In this document: piece after piece, positions 45,246 to 55,535 of the stretch
Layout: each line of letters starts with the position of its first letter
Numbering within the stretch: the stretch's first letter is position 1
Assembly: GCF_004193775.1 (NCBI RefSeq)
Contig: NC_041021.1
Span: forward strand, 16,908,934-16,972,933
DNA length: 64,000 nucleotides
From: Glycine soja
Taxonomy: Eukaryota; Streptophyta; Magnoliopsida; Fabales; Fabaceae
Direction: 5' to 3'
Made by a program: the position numbers and the translations under genes
Notes under the pieces: model-generated
Seen by the model: only the letters and a program-made list of their open reading frames with translations
The model's database searches: none
Told to the model about the DNA's origin: nothing

Positions 45246-45425
45246 CTCACGAAATTAGAGTTGTTGCGTAGCCAAAGCATCCTCCACGTTTTCCTCCATA
45301 CCTAGAACTTCAAACCTTCGATTCTCACTCAATTCTTCACCAAATCACGTCCAGTAAAGCCCAATCTTCCTCTTTTTCACTCCTCTTTCACTTCCACCGA
45401 TCAAAATCCAGAAAAATTTCATCAA

Positions 45426-46562
45426 ATGGCAGAGCCATCAAAGAAGAGAAAGGGATCATTCTCCACCGCTACCGCTGCTGCCCATCGCCGTCACGGCCCA
45501 TCCGGAGCACCCACAGCACCTATTCCTCCTTCTTTGTCATCTCCAAGATCATCAACACTGTTTTCATCCGATGATCAACGTCTACGGTACCTTTCTCAGT
45601 TTTCTTCTAGAATAATCTTAGATCCTAAGTACCTAGACGTAGAGTTCTTTAATGATGAAACGTTTGATTGCTATCAAGTGTTTCAAAATTCTGGTCTTGG
45701 TTATTTCATGTCATTAAAATTGCCATATTATCCTGAACTTGTTAAGGTCTTCTACTGCAATTTAAAAATTCAGGATGGTATTATTATGTCTGAGGTGCAT
45801 GGTACTTCTATGGTCATTGATCAGTCACTTTTCTTTTCTTTGACTCTTTTACCCAGTCAAGGTGCACCTTTTGAGGGCACCATTGTTGATGACTGGAAAT
45901 TCGATTATTCAAGTCATGATGCTCATCGCATGGTCTGCAATGATCAAGCTGAAATGACCGGTAGATTGCTGGCCGGGTCATTAACTTTTGATAATCGCAT
46001 CATGCATTATATCATTGTTAGAATTTTGCTTCCTCGATCTTCAAATTTAGCACAAGCCTCTGAGGAGGATTTGATTCTTATGTGGGCTTTTCTTACCGGT
46101 CGTCAGATCGACTGGGCCCATTTGGTTCGGTACCGAATGCATAAGGCATTACGGGCCAATGAACCTCTTCCTTATCCACATTTGATTACTCTGTTTTTGC
46201 GTCATTTTCAAATTCCGCTTGATGATGAACCCTTTGTTCAAGTCAAGCGTTCCTTTGCAATTGGTGCTGGTGCAGTGACCTCCTTTGGGTATCGTAAAGA
46301 TCGGAATGGACAATGGCTGAAGAAGGATGCACTCCCTCCTCAAGATGAACGTACTCCTTCACCTCCCCCTCAACGTGAAGATTCCGCACTCATGAATGAA
46401 GTCCTCTCCGAATTACGGGGTCTTCGTTCTTATGTTGGTGACCGCTTCGACTCATTAGATTCACGCTTTGCCGGTATGGACATTCGCCTTACACAGCTTG
46501 AAGAGGATGTCGGATACATTCGTCAGAGTTTTGATCTTCCTCCACCACCTCCATCTTCTTAG
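45426..46562 (+). CDS. SIRE post-pol ORF (envelope position), putative plant transposon protein family
   Basis: An intact 378-codon frame starting at ATG 45426. The N-terminus is basic (EPSKKRKG, AAAHRRHG) and nuclear-signal-like. Core blocks are LVKVFYCNLKIQDG, VHGTSMVIDQSLFFSLTLLP, IMHYIIVRILLPRSSNL, WAFLTGRQIDWAHL and LPYPHLITLFLRHF. The C-terminus is a heptad-like helix (LRSYVGDRFDSLDSRFAGMD) followed by a Pro/Ser tail. I see no signal peptide or hydrophobic membrane span. It occupies the position of SIRE1's envelope-like gene, but the sequence argues against an envelope. It shares block order with the Ogre ORF at 6557-7657. A fragment of another copy lies at 63741-64000. Confidence 0.85.
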   Translation: MAEPSKKRKGSFSTATAAAHRRHGPSGAPTAPIPPSLSSPRSSTLFSSDDQRLRYLSQFSSRIILDPKYLDVEFFNDETFDCYQVFQNSGLGYFMSLKLPYYPELVKVFYCNLKIQDGIIMSEVHGTSMVIDQSLFFSLTLLPSQGAPFEGTIVDDWKFDYSSHDAHRMVCNDQAEMTGRLLAGSLTFDNRIMHYIIVRILLPRSSNLAQASEEDLILMWAFLTGRQIDWAHLVRYRMHKALRANEPLPYPHLITLFLRHFQIPLDDEPFVQVKRSFAIGAGAVTSFGYRKDRNGQWLKKDALPPQDERTPSPPPQREDSALMNEVLSELRGLRSYVGDRFDSLDSRFAGMDIRLTQLEEDVGYIRQSFDLPPPPPSS

Positions 46563-47014
46563 ATTTTAGTTTCTGACTATATGTCTTTTTATAAGCCGTG
46601 TATTTTGGCTTTTAGTTTCTTAGAATTTACATTATTATGCTAAGTACTTTGCTTATTTATCTTTTGGTTTTTAAATTTCAGTCTTGGATATTTTGTGGTT
46701 GTTGACATTTTATGTTATTTGAATTCTGGTTTGATTATTTCTTGTTTGTGAGTTTAGCTTATTGTGTTTAATACTCTGATATTTATATCTTGCTACTCCA
46801 TTGTTATATCCGTGTTGATTTCCGAGTTCTTTGGCTTTTTGATGTTGCCAAAGGGGGAGAAAAGGTTGCTTAACAAACTTAGAAATCAAGTGATCATGTA
46901 TTCCGAAATATAGGGGGAGTAAACGCATGCACATTTTATCTATATACAATTGTTTGTTGCTTGCTTGAATCTTGATTTCAGGTATTGTATTGTCATCATC
47001 AAAAAGGGGGAGAT
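46563..47014 (+). other. SIRE 3' untranslated region with polypurine tracts
   Basis: Non-coding. Three polypurine-like tracts occur: AAAGGGGGAGAAAAGG (46849-46864), TAGGGGGAG (about 46911-46919) and AAAAAGGGGGAGA (47001-47013). The last directly precedes the LTR start and is the likely plus-strand primer. Confidence 0.8.
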
Positions 47015-48109
47015 TGTAGATGCAATTGGCTTTGATGTTTTGATGATGATCATGATGATGTGTTGCAATTGATGCAAATGGGCTTTTCAAGATTAAAATT
47101 CAAGACAATACTTCAAGATTACAAGTCACAACATCAAGATGATCACTAGAATATTAGGAAGGGAATTCCTAATTGAATTAGCAAAGGTTTGGCCAAGTGA
47201 TTTAAATTAAAAAGTGTTTCTCAAAGGTTTTACTCTCTGGTAATCGATTACCAGAGGATGTAATCGATTACCAGTGGCCAAATACGTTTTATAACAGCTA
47301 CAAAAATTTGAATTCGAAATTTTAGACTGTGTAATCGATTACACAATTTTGGTAATCGATTACCAGCAGTTAGTAAACGTTTTAATTCAAATTTTAAAAG
47401 CTGTAATCGATTACACAATTACTGTAATCGATTACCAGACAGTATTTTCAGAAAAATAATTTCAAGAGTCACAACTTTTCAAAGGCTTTATTCATGACCA
47501 CCAATGGTCTATATATATGTGACTTAAACACGAAATTGCTCAGAGATTTTCAGAACAACAAAGTGTTTATCCTCTCAAAGAGCAAATTCATTTTATCCTC
47601 TTAAGAATTCCTTGGCCAATTCAATTGCAATTCATTAAGGAATTATTTGAGTGCTCAATCTGTAAAATCCATCTCTTTCTAGAGAGATTTGTTCTTCTTC
47701 TTCTTCTCATTCTCTAAGGGATTAAGAGACTGTGAGTCTCTTGTTGTAAAGGATCTCTAAACACAAAGGAAGGATTGTCCTTGTGTGTTTAGAACTTGTA
47801 AAACGAATTTACAAGATAGTGGAACTCTCAAGCAGGTTGCTTGGGGACTGGACGTAGGCACAAGGGTGTGGCCGAACCAGTATAAAACTGAGTTTGCATT
47901 TTCTCTTCCCTTAATCTCCTTTATTTATTATTGCTTTATATTCATATTCAAATTGTTTCATTTGAATTAATATTTAAGAAGATTGTCATTAAGGGAATTC
48001 ATAACTTGAGTAAAAAGTGAAATAGATTTTTAATTAGGGGAAATAGTTTGGAATATCTTAATTCAACCCCCCCCCCCTTCTTAAGATATCTGAGGCCACT
48101 TGTCTAACA
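47015..48109 (+). repeat. SIRE 3' LTR
   Basis: Complete LTR from TGTAGATGCAATTGGC to TGTCTAACA, with six TAATCGATTA palindromes at about 47239-47436 and TATATATA near 47510. Nearly identical to the 5' LTR. Confidence 0.9.
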
Positions 48110-49384
48110 CCGCATGCGAATTCAAGTATATTTCCTTTTGCTGACTAAAATTGTATTCAAAGGTATATTTTTTTTGTAATGTATTTTCTTTACATAACAT
48201 GCAATATGTATATATTTTTTGTGAGACATTTTGACTACTCAAAATTTCATGTACATACACCCTAGTATTTTGCTACCATATCCAAAGTGTAAATTGCCAA
48301 AGGTATTTTGCTACCTATTTTAAACCTACACATTTATGATGAGCAAAATTCCTAAACATCTAGACGTAGGGAAATTATTGTAGCGTGGCCCATAGCTGAT
48401 TGCTGGCCAAAAAGGGTAACTTTACCCAATATGCACCTCCTCTTGTGTTTTTTTGCATAAAACTTTGGTTCCTAGGCCTAGGATATATGTGGGGCAATTA
48501 CTCTAACCTTTTTCGGGAATGAATGCATGTCCCAACAAATAGAAAATATGTGCAAACCAAAATGCCCCATGGGTTGTTTCCTTACAAAGGTCACGCGCTA
48601 ATGCCATTGAGGCATTTCACCGAACACTTGGTGGGCGCGCGTTTAGGTATCAATAGCAAGAGAATGGGGACAATGTGGCATGTCCCATTGCTTCAAAATG
48701 AATTATAGGCCTAGGGCCATCCCATACAAACCCCCAATCCAACCCAATCAAGCAAGAAAACAAACCAAAATTGCCCCACATATTTGAGCACATTCCCACA
48801 TTTTAGAGCACCAAAAGGAGATCAAAATACACCAATGAAAAGCTAGAAAGCTTAGGGATGGAATACTTACTTGTTGGTGATAAACAAAAGCGCGAAACGG
48901 AATCAAAAAATGCGAAAAATGATGACCCTAGGGCTGCAAACTCGTAAATCCCGTGGGTATGGCTTTTGAAAGGGGGGAAAAGAAGTTTTTGAATGCAAAA
49001 ACGTCCCCCCTTTCGTCATCCTTCATGTTTGGTCCCCACCCCAGAAGGTAGCTCAAGATGATCCTGCCCCTGTTTTACCACAACAATATGCATGCGTATG
49101 CGTATGCGTGAATGTTTTCAAACGAAGCAAATTTTAGCAAAAGTTGGTTTAGATTCAATTTTAATTAAGCGCTTGGGGCATCCCACGAACTGAGCGGAAG
49201 GACTCAGGTGATCACAAATCAAATGCAAGGTTTGAAACCAACGTGAGGACTAAAGCCTCGAATCCACGTTCATTTCTTTGAAAGATTGTAACGAGAGATA
49301 CAGCAGACGGGAAATCCGTGGGGGAAATCCAGAAAACGCATAAAGATAAAGAACATGCAGCGACATCCTTAATTGCCCCAAATT
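48110..49384 (-). other. Element A post-pol non-coding region
   Basis: Minus-strand Ogre 3' region colinear with about 8050-9740 of element C (for example TTTCACCGAACACTTGGTGG near 48616, and the GTAAGT donor at 48865-48870). The post-pol ORF that should lie further left was cut off where SIRE ends. No gene is seen. Confidence 0.7.
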
Positions 49385-49805
49385 CTAAGCGTAATATCGC
49401 TTGACGACATCAGAATTCACGGGTGAAGGTAGCTCTTCGTCATCCATGTTGGTAAGCACCAGGGCTCCTCCGGAAAAAGCCCTCTTCACAACAAAAGGCC
49501 CTTCGTAGTTTGGGGCCCGTTTCCCTCGATTGTCCTTGACAGCATGGGACATTTTCTTTAGCACAAGGTCTCCCTCATGGAACTTGCGCAAGCGTACTTT
49601 CTTGTCGAATGCACTCTTCATTCTTTGCTGGTACACGCGCCCATGACTCATGGCCGTTAAGCGCTTACCCTCAATGAGGTTGAGCTGGTCATAGCGCGTT
49701 TGAGCCCACTCTGATTCCTTTAATCCGGATTCTGCCAAGATCCTTAATGACGGGACTTCTACCTCAAACGGTAACACAGCCTCCATCCCATATACTAATG
49801 AGCGG
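49385..49805 (-). pseudogene. Element A integrase C-terminus
   Basis: Minus-strand frame, the last 133 codons of Ogre Pol (EAVLPFEVEVPSLRIL, FHEGDLVLKKMSHAVKDNRG, APNYEGPFVVKRAF, ending VVKRYYA). It is a fragment: everything upstream to mid-ORF1 is deleted. It is better preserved than the homologous part of C. Confidence 0.85.
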
Positions 49806-49830
49806 AATGACGGGACTTCTACCTCAAACG
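49806..49830 (-). repeat. 25-bp templated filler at a deletion junction
   Basis: AATGACGGGACTTCTACCTC and the following five bases repeat 49746-49770 exactly. The copy lies exactly at the junction between ORF1 and integrase sequences. Confidence 0.85.
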
Positions 49831-50725
49831 TTCCTATCAGCGGAATGTTTGGGTATCCTCCGCATGAGAAAAGGACTCCTTCTTTTGCTTCCTTCCATCA
49901 GGGGAACCAATTGATTGTTCTACCTCCTATCCCGGCCAAAAGCTGGTCCCAATCTATTCTCCTCTTTTCAGTACACGAGCGATGGCTCAGGAGCGGACAT
50001 GGATTCCTTGTGTCTTGTTGGAACAAGTGCGAAACCAACCAAACACAGAGGGCGGGCAAGCAACAGATGATCCGTGCGCTACTCTTTTCGCACCTTCGGT
50101 CAAATGTGTCAAATAAATCTGCCAAGACAGCTACCACCGGACTTTCCTTGCTATGGTGGTATGCAAGGAAAGCGTCGATTGCTGCTAGGTCCACCAAACC
50201 ATCCACGTTTGGAAAGAGGACGACCCCAAAAATTAGCAAAGCTAACACATCCATAAACGGGACCCAATCTCCTTGATTGGCCATACCCCTCGCCTTGTCT
50301 TCTAGGTACCTCTGTGGTAGGCCCGCTATGCCATTCCGAGTCTGTTTTATGCGGTCCAAACCTCTTGCTGAATCCTTGACCACAGTTGCGATTCTGCTCA
50401 AAGAGGGGAGACACCCGGAGGAAAGGTATGGTTTTCTTCCCCCGAGAGGACACCCTAGAATTTCCTCAAATTCTTCAATGGTTGGTACCAATTGGAATTC
50501 TCCGAATGTGAAGCATCTCAAAGGCTGGTCGTAGTATTGGGTGAGTGATGCAATGGCTTCTATGGATACCTCTGCTAAGGTCAACTCTAAGATCTTTCTG
50601 TAAGTCTTGCGGAAGGCTTGCATTTGGAGAGGTCCCATCAACCGCCCTAATTCCTTGATACTGGTGGTATCTAGGCTTTTAACCTTGACTTGGTAAAACC
50701 TCTTGCCGGCTTGAATTGTCCCCAT
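49831..50725 (-). pseudogene. Element A ORF1, N-terminal half, frame open
   Basis: Starts at ATG 50723-50725 (MGTIQAGKRFYQVKVKSLD) and is open for 275 codons to a stop after RTINWFP (49898). It contains the whole DUF7745-like region (CFTFGEFQLVPTIEEFEEIL, LLIFGVVLFPNVDGLVDLAA, AFLAYHHSKESPV, IICCLPALCVWLVSHLF). It is the best-preserved ORF1 N-terminus in the window. The remaining ORF1, gag, protease and most of pol are deleted. Confidence 0.85.
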
Positions 50726-51572
50726 GCTTACTAAAGTGAGACAAAAAGCTGGTGCAAATCAAAACTCCGATATCTCATGGGTGGAATGGATGAATGCATG
50801 AAGGAATGCATATAACACAGATGCAATCTAGGAATGCGGGGGTCCGGGGAATTTGTCCCCTTCTTAGATACAACGACTAGGGGTAGCAAAGTGCCCCAAC
50901 GTACGTTTTTAAGAAGGCGACACGGACCCTCCGTTGGTTTGTTTACAGAAGGGATCAAGACAGAACCCAAATGCGATGCCTATGCAAAAGACACAATGCG
51001 GGAATGTACATAGTATGACAATATTCACTGAACATAAGCAAAAGGGTATATGATACTTATGCATGGCAGTTGTGAAAAATGGCACGCAGCGTATTCGCTC
51101 CGTGCCTCCATATTTAAGGGACCTATAAGGGAGAGAACTAACTAGGCATTTAGTGATAACCCCCAAGGTAGTCATATCTCTTTTGATAGTTTCTAGAGGT
51201 ATCATTCTCTTCAAAGAACATATTGCAGCAGTAGGGACTACTAGCAACAATAAGTTTTCAAAGAGAAAAGCTCTAGATGAGGGTTCACTGTAATCAAGCA
51301 AGTCGGAGACCTAGCATGATCACAGATTCACCTCCGCTCCTTATGTTCCCATGAACCCGGGTATAGGGCCCTTTTTCGCTACAGTGTGTGCAAATAGTGT
51401 TGGTGTTTGTGTGCATCAAATGAATAAATATTTACCTCATGCATACATTTTAAAACACACTAAAAGCAATAAAGAGTTTATATACACAAGAACATAATGA
51501 AAGGAAACCAACAAAGGGGTAAGTCACGGTAAAACTTTGCACAAGATTAAATGGCCTAACTCTCTAAAAAAA
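50726..51572 (-). other. Element A 5' leader with conserved block
   Basis: Colinear with the leader of G on the other strand. The conserved block lies at about 51070-51375. A frame at 50909-51301 is open but lacks an ATG start. Confidence 0.6.
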
Positions 51573-51593
51573 GTCCCCAGTGGAGTCGCCAAC
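51573..51593 (-). other. Primer binding site of element A
   Basis: In sense GTTGGCGACTCCACTGGGGA plus C, adjoining the LTR. Confidence 0.8.
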
Positions 51594-53261
51594 TGTCGCA
51601 ACCTACCCTTCGGCAGGAGGGCGACGCGTGACTCACGGGATGCGTGTTCCACAAAAGGAATACGCGCGGAGTCGCCACCAACGTTTATTTGAGGAAAACG
51701 TCGGAAAAACCGGAAAAGACGGGATCTACGAACTTTTTAAGTGAAAGGCTCGGGAGTTGTATTTACGCGCGGGGAAGGTATTAGCACCCCACACGTCCGT
51801 CACAAGGGACGGCAGCCTTTAATCGAATGTGCAAACATGACTTTGATTTTTAGTTCCCTTTTATGTCCTTATATCCTTTATACCCTTTTTATATTTTTTC
51901 CTTTTTTTGTGGTCGACAAGGGTGTTTCCCTTTGCTCCTACGTATTCCTCAATTTGCGATGAGGAAATCAGACCTACGTAGTTCTTTCTTATCAAGTGAT
52001 TCTTTTTTACTTAATAGGTGATCATTTTAAGGCGTTGGACCTTGAGAATGATCCATTTTACTTAGTAAGAAATTGAAATGACAAACTTCAAAAACCTATT
52101 TTTGTGGACGAGCTTGACTAGGCGAGTTGATTTTAGCCTTAGTTTCACTTTAGTTATTAGTCAATTCAATTAAGAATGAGAAATCCCAAAGAGAAAACGT
52201 CCGATTGATTTTCCGCTTTATTTTGCTGAAAGATATTTTTTGATTATTATATTATTTTTTACCTCTTTTTGATTTCCAACGTGGTTACGGCATGACCGAA
52301 CGGTCGGAATTCATTTTAACCGAAGTTAACGGATAATACAATTCAAACGTTCGGTGGAAATTTATTTTATTTTTAAGTTAAGCGAGAAATGACTTAAGTA
52401 AAATGGCTTAAGCATGTCAAAAGGGGGCATAAAAAGTAAATGAAACGAGAATAGAAATACACAAAACACAATGTGGACCACCATGGGTACATAAAATGAA
52501 TCGAAAAGCTTGGTTCGAGCTACTTACCCGTTGAAGATCGAAGAACGATGAAGAACGAACGAAGAACGTCGAAGAACAGTCGAAACCTTTGCGAAATTCC
52601 TCACGGAAAACGTTACGGAAACGTTTCGGAAGCGCCTCGGCTTAGATTTTCTTCACGGAAACAATTTTTCCAAGCAAATTCAAAAGAGAGAGAAGTGCCT
52701 AAGGGGCTGAACCCTTTTCCTTCCCACTTCCTCCCCTATTTATAGCAAAATAGGGGAGATGCTTGCCGCCCAGCTCGCCCAAGCGAGCTCAGCTCGCCCA
52801 GGCGAGCAGGGTTGCTTCCTCCAGAAGCAACAGCCTTCTGGAGGAATATTCTGGAGGGCCCAAGTGGGCCTGGTTGCTATTTGCACCCCCATTTTTACTA
52901 AGTACACCCCCTGCCTTTTATTTTGGTGATTCTTTTTTCGTAAAGTTACGAAAACTTACGAATTTCGTAACGATACTTGTTTTCTTTACGTAATGTTATG
53001 GAACCTTGTGGATTACATAATCATCCCCTTTTTGACTTACGGAACGTTACAGAACCTCACTTATTTATGCGATGATGCTTCCATTTGATTTCCGGTGTGT
53101 CACGGAACCTTACGGATTGTGCATCAATATTTTCTTTTGTTTTTCGGCATGTCCCGGAATTTCACAAATTGCCTAATGATGGGTGCCAAGCACCTCACAA
53201 GGACCAAAGAAAAGTCGCATGTCATCAAGCAAAGGTCCCCGGACGAAATTAGGGTATGACA
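51594..53261 (-). mobile_element. Element A 5' LTR, complete
   Basis: From TGTCGCAACC (51594) to GGGTATGACA (53261), 1668 bp, both termini present. U3 has a perfect 12-bp inverted repeat with a 7-base loop (52816-52846), two GCTCGCC-type palindromes (52773-52788, 52792-52807) and TATAAATA in sense (52737-52744). It sits inside element B at the gag-protease junction. This is the best intact Ogre promoter in the window. Confidence 0.9.
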
Positions 53262-54088
53262 ATGGGCCTGGAGCCGGTGCCTTTCCTAGCGAAACATATT
53301 ACTAGGGCTTTGGGGGTTGGGGGAACCTTCTTTTCTTCCGACTGCATGCAAATCTGTGGTTCTTCCCTACCTCCTTTGGACACTTCGAGCTGCCCCCTGT
53401 CCATGAGTCGTTGAATTAACTCTTCCACCGCAGGATAGGTTTCCATGTCGTGTGATTCCCTGAGATGAAACAAACATTCGTCCCTTTCGTCTCCGCCACG
53501 AGAGACCATGCATGCCGCTTGCAACGACTGGTAGATGAACTGTCTTGATGTAGCCACATCTTCTAATCTCTTTGCCCCTGATGGCCCATCCTCTTCGATG
53601 GCGTTTACGCTAGCCCCTCCATGACTGGCTAGTGGATTGGTTTTAACTTTGGGGCCCTCCTCTTGGAATGATAGCCAGTCGACATTTATTAGGTGTTGCA
53701 CCTTATACTTGAACGGCATGCAGAAGTCAATGTTGTGTGGTATGCACACTTGGCATTCGAGTTATACCACTTGGGGTATGGTGGCTGGAAGACCTTCCCG
53801 GGTATGGCCACCACCAAATGATTTTCCAATAATGAGGGCCACAACTCGGAGTATGCCATGGGAATAGGAGAGAAATCGTCTTTCGGGGGGGGGGGGGGCG
53901 TGCATTGCTATAGCTCGCGCCAGGAGTTGTATTATTGGCTGGCCGGGGAGTAGCTGGAGCTGTGTGATGGGCAGGCGTTTTTTCTGTTGCGGGAGGCCTT
54001 TACACTCGAGTTGGGAGGGAACTTCTAGCTCGGATCGAAAAGTTTGGATGGTTGTGCAGGTATGAGTTTTGGGCATTTTGGGGCGCTT
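53262..54088 (-). pseudogene. Element B gag C-terminal region, cut by A
   Basis: Minus-strand sequence homologous to 14780-15590 of C (DFCMPFKYKVQHL, ASHGGASVNAIEE, CLFHLRESHDMETYPAVEEL). It is frameshifted near 53750 and at a C/G run near 53886-53898. It ends at 53262 where A's LTR begins, so the protease is absent. Confidence 0.8.
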
Positions 54089-55294
54089 TCATCCATGTTG
54101 GGGCGGTGGTGACCGGGTGGGTATCTCCTTCCTTTTTCGCGTGCCCACCACTGGGGCTCTTCTGTTGTTGTTGGGGGAAACATTAGAGGCATATTCAAAC
54201 TTGCCTTTTCTCAGTCTGGACTCGATTCTTTCTCCGACGAAGACGAGGTCCGCAAAGTTAGCTGGCATGTATCCTATCAGCTTCTCATAGTAGAACGTAG
54301 GCAACGTATCTACCATAATTGTGATCATCTTTCTCTCAGTCATGTGCGGGATGACTTGGGCTGCTAGGTCTCTCCACCTTTGGGCGTATTCTTTAATGGA
54401 CTCATGTTCTCGCTTGGTCATGCTCTGAAGCTGGTTCCAATCAGGAGCCATATCCGTGTTGTATTGGTACTGCCTAATGAAGGTAGTTGCCAAGTCTTTC
54501 CATGACCGGATCTGAGAAGCTTCCAGATTGGTATACCATGCCACTACTGCTCCGGCTAAGCTGTCTTGAAAGAAATGCATCAACAGCTTTTCGTCCGTAG
54601 AATATGCCCCCATCCTTCGGCAATACATCCAAAGATGACCTTTTGGACATGTCGTCCCTTTGTATTTATCAAAATCTGGTACTTTAAAATTGGGAGGGAT
54701 GACGATGTCAAGTACCAGACACAGATCCGCTAAATCCGAGAACGGGTAGTTGCCGAGGCCTTCTACTGCTCTCAGCCTCTCTTCAAGTAAATCAATCTTT
54801 CCCTTATCTTTTGCAAAGGGAACGAATTCTTTAACGGGTGCGGGTGGAGACAGGACATGGCGGACTATGTTTGGTTGGGGCAATTCATGGGGGGCCGGAT
54901 CTTTGAGGGGGAGTAGAGGGCCTAGATGGGCATCTCCTTCATCATCTTCTTGCAGAGGATAGTCAGCATAAGGAGGGAGTTTCCCCTCGAAGGTAGGGGC
55001 TTCGCTCAAATCGTCTGGAGCGGTACGGGGAGTGAAGTCCGGAGGCAAACCATAAGGGTAGGCTTGAGGACTATACCTCCGACCAAAAACCGTCGTGTTT
55101 CTGTCTCGGCCCAAGTTTATTGCAGGCTGTAGCACTGGTTCTGCTTCCCTAGCTGTATTGGAAGCGGTCGCCGTAGCATTATCTTCTATAGTTTTCTGAA
55201 GCTTTAGCATGGGCTTCGTGATAGAAGTCATTTGATCTTTTAAGGCTGATAGGTCAGCCTTCATCTGTTCTTGCACTCCCTCTTCATTATCCAT
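54089..55294 (-). CDS. gag: Element B Gag, core intact
   Basis: An open frame of 401 codons from ATG 55292-55294 (MDNEEGVQEQMKADLSALKD). The N-terminal part is coiled-coil-like, followed by a Pro-rich linker. The Gag core (FKVPDFDKYKGTTCPKGH, MHFFQDSLAGAVVAWYTNLE, SWKDLATTFIRQYQYNTDM) is complete. Then come the KEYAQRWRDLAAQV and MVDTLPTFYYEKL blocks. It is the only uninterrupted Ogre gag here and serves as reference for the deletion in C. The frame ends after PPPQHG, where C continues, so a shift near 54089 removes the zinc-knuckle part. Confidence 0.85.
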   Translation of the reverse strand: MDNEEGVQEQMKADLSALKDQMTSITKPMLKLQKTIEDNATATASNTAREAEPVLQPAINLGRDRNTTVFGRRYSPQAYPYGLPPDFTPRTAPDDLSEAPTFEGKLPPYADYPLQEDDEGDAHLGPLLPLKDPAPHELPQPNIVRHVLSPPAPVKEFVPFAKDKGKIDLLEERLRAVEGLGNYPFSDLADLCLVLDIVIPPNFKVPDFDKYKGTTCPKGHLWMYCRRMGAYSTDEKLLMHFFQDSLAGAVVAWYTNLEASQIRSWKDLATTFIRQYQYNTDMAPDWNQLQSMTKREHESIKEYAQRWRDLAAQVIPHMTERKMITIMVDTLPTFYYEKLIGYMPANFADLVFVGERIESRLRKGKFEYASNVSPNNNRRAPVVGTRKRKEIPTRSPPPQHG

Positions 55295-55535
55295 TTTTAT
55301 GGATCGAGTGTTATAGGGGTGCCTTTGCGCTTTCTTAGTTATGGTTAGTTCCCTAAAGAAACAAACAATGGTGAGTATGCCACCAAAACATGAATATGCT
55401 AATGAATGATCAGAGCACTTGGATCCACCTCAAGGCCTTTTTTAGATAACGTGATGAGTTTCAGAACTTCTCTTTTTATAAAAAGGAACAAAGCTTTTAT
55501 CTAGCCAAGATCATACAAAAGTGTTACAACAGAAC
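55295..55535 (-). other. Element B spacer between ORF1 and gag
   Basis: Non-coding, colinear with 16157-16442 of C, including the acceptor-like TTTGTTTCTTTAG near 55352. Confidence 0.5.

Larger units (their letters stand above)
38905..48109 (+). mobile_element. SIRE1-like Ty1/copia retrotransposon, young
   Basis: A 9.2-kb element: LTRs (38905-39995, 47015-48109), initiator-Met primer site, gag, pol in copia order (protease, integrase, RT, RNase H), a post-pol ORF in the place of SIRE1's envelope-like gene, and a polypurine tract. By eye the LTRs differ at three bases (38958/47080, 39111/47233, 39981/48095) plus a C-run, so insertion is recent. The left LTR lacks the first 12 bp and no target duplication is seen (AGCCA before, CCGCA after). 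Confidence 0.9.

Noticed and set aside
38905..48109. Host gene annotation from the long open frames
   Set aside because: All long frames carry retroelement domains and lie between LTRs; no host-type exon structure is seen.
50909..51301. Leader-encoded 130-residue protein in A, similar frame in G
   Set aside because: It begins at a non-ATG codon and is closed in C and D. Conservation is better explained by a nucleic-acid function of the leader block.
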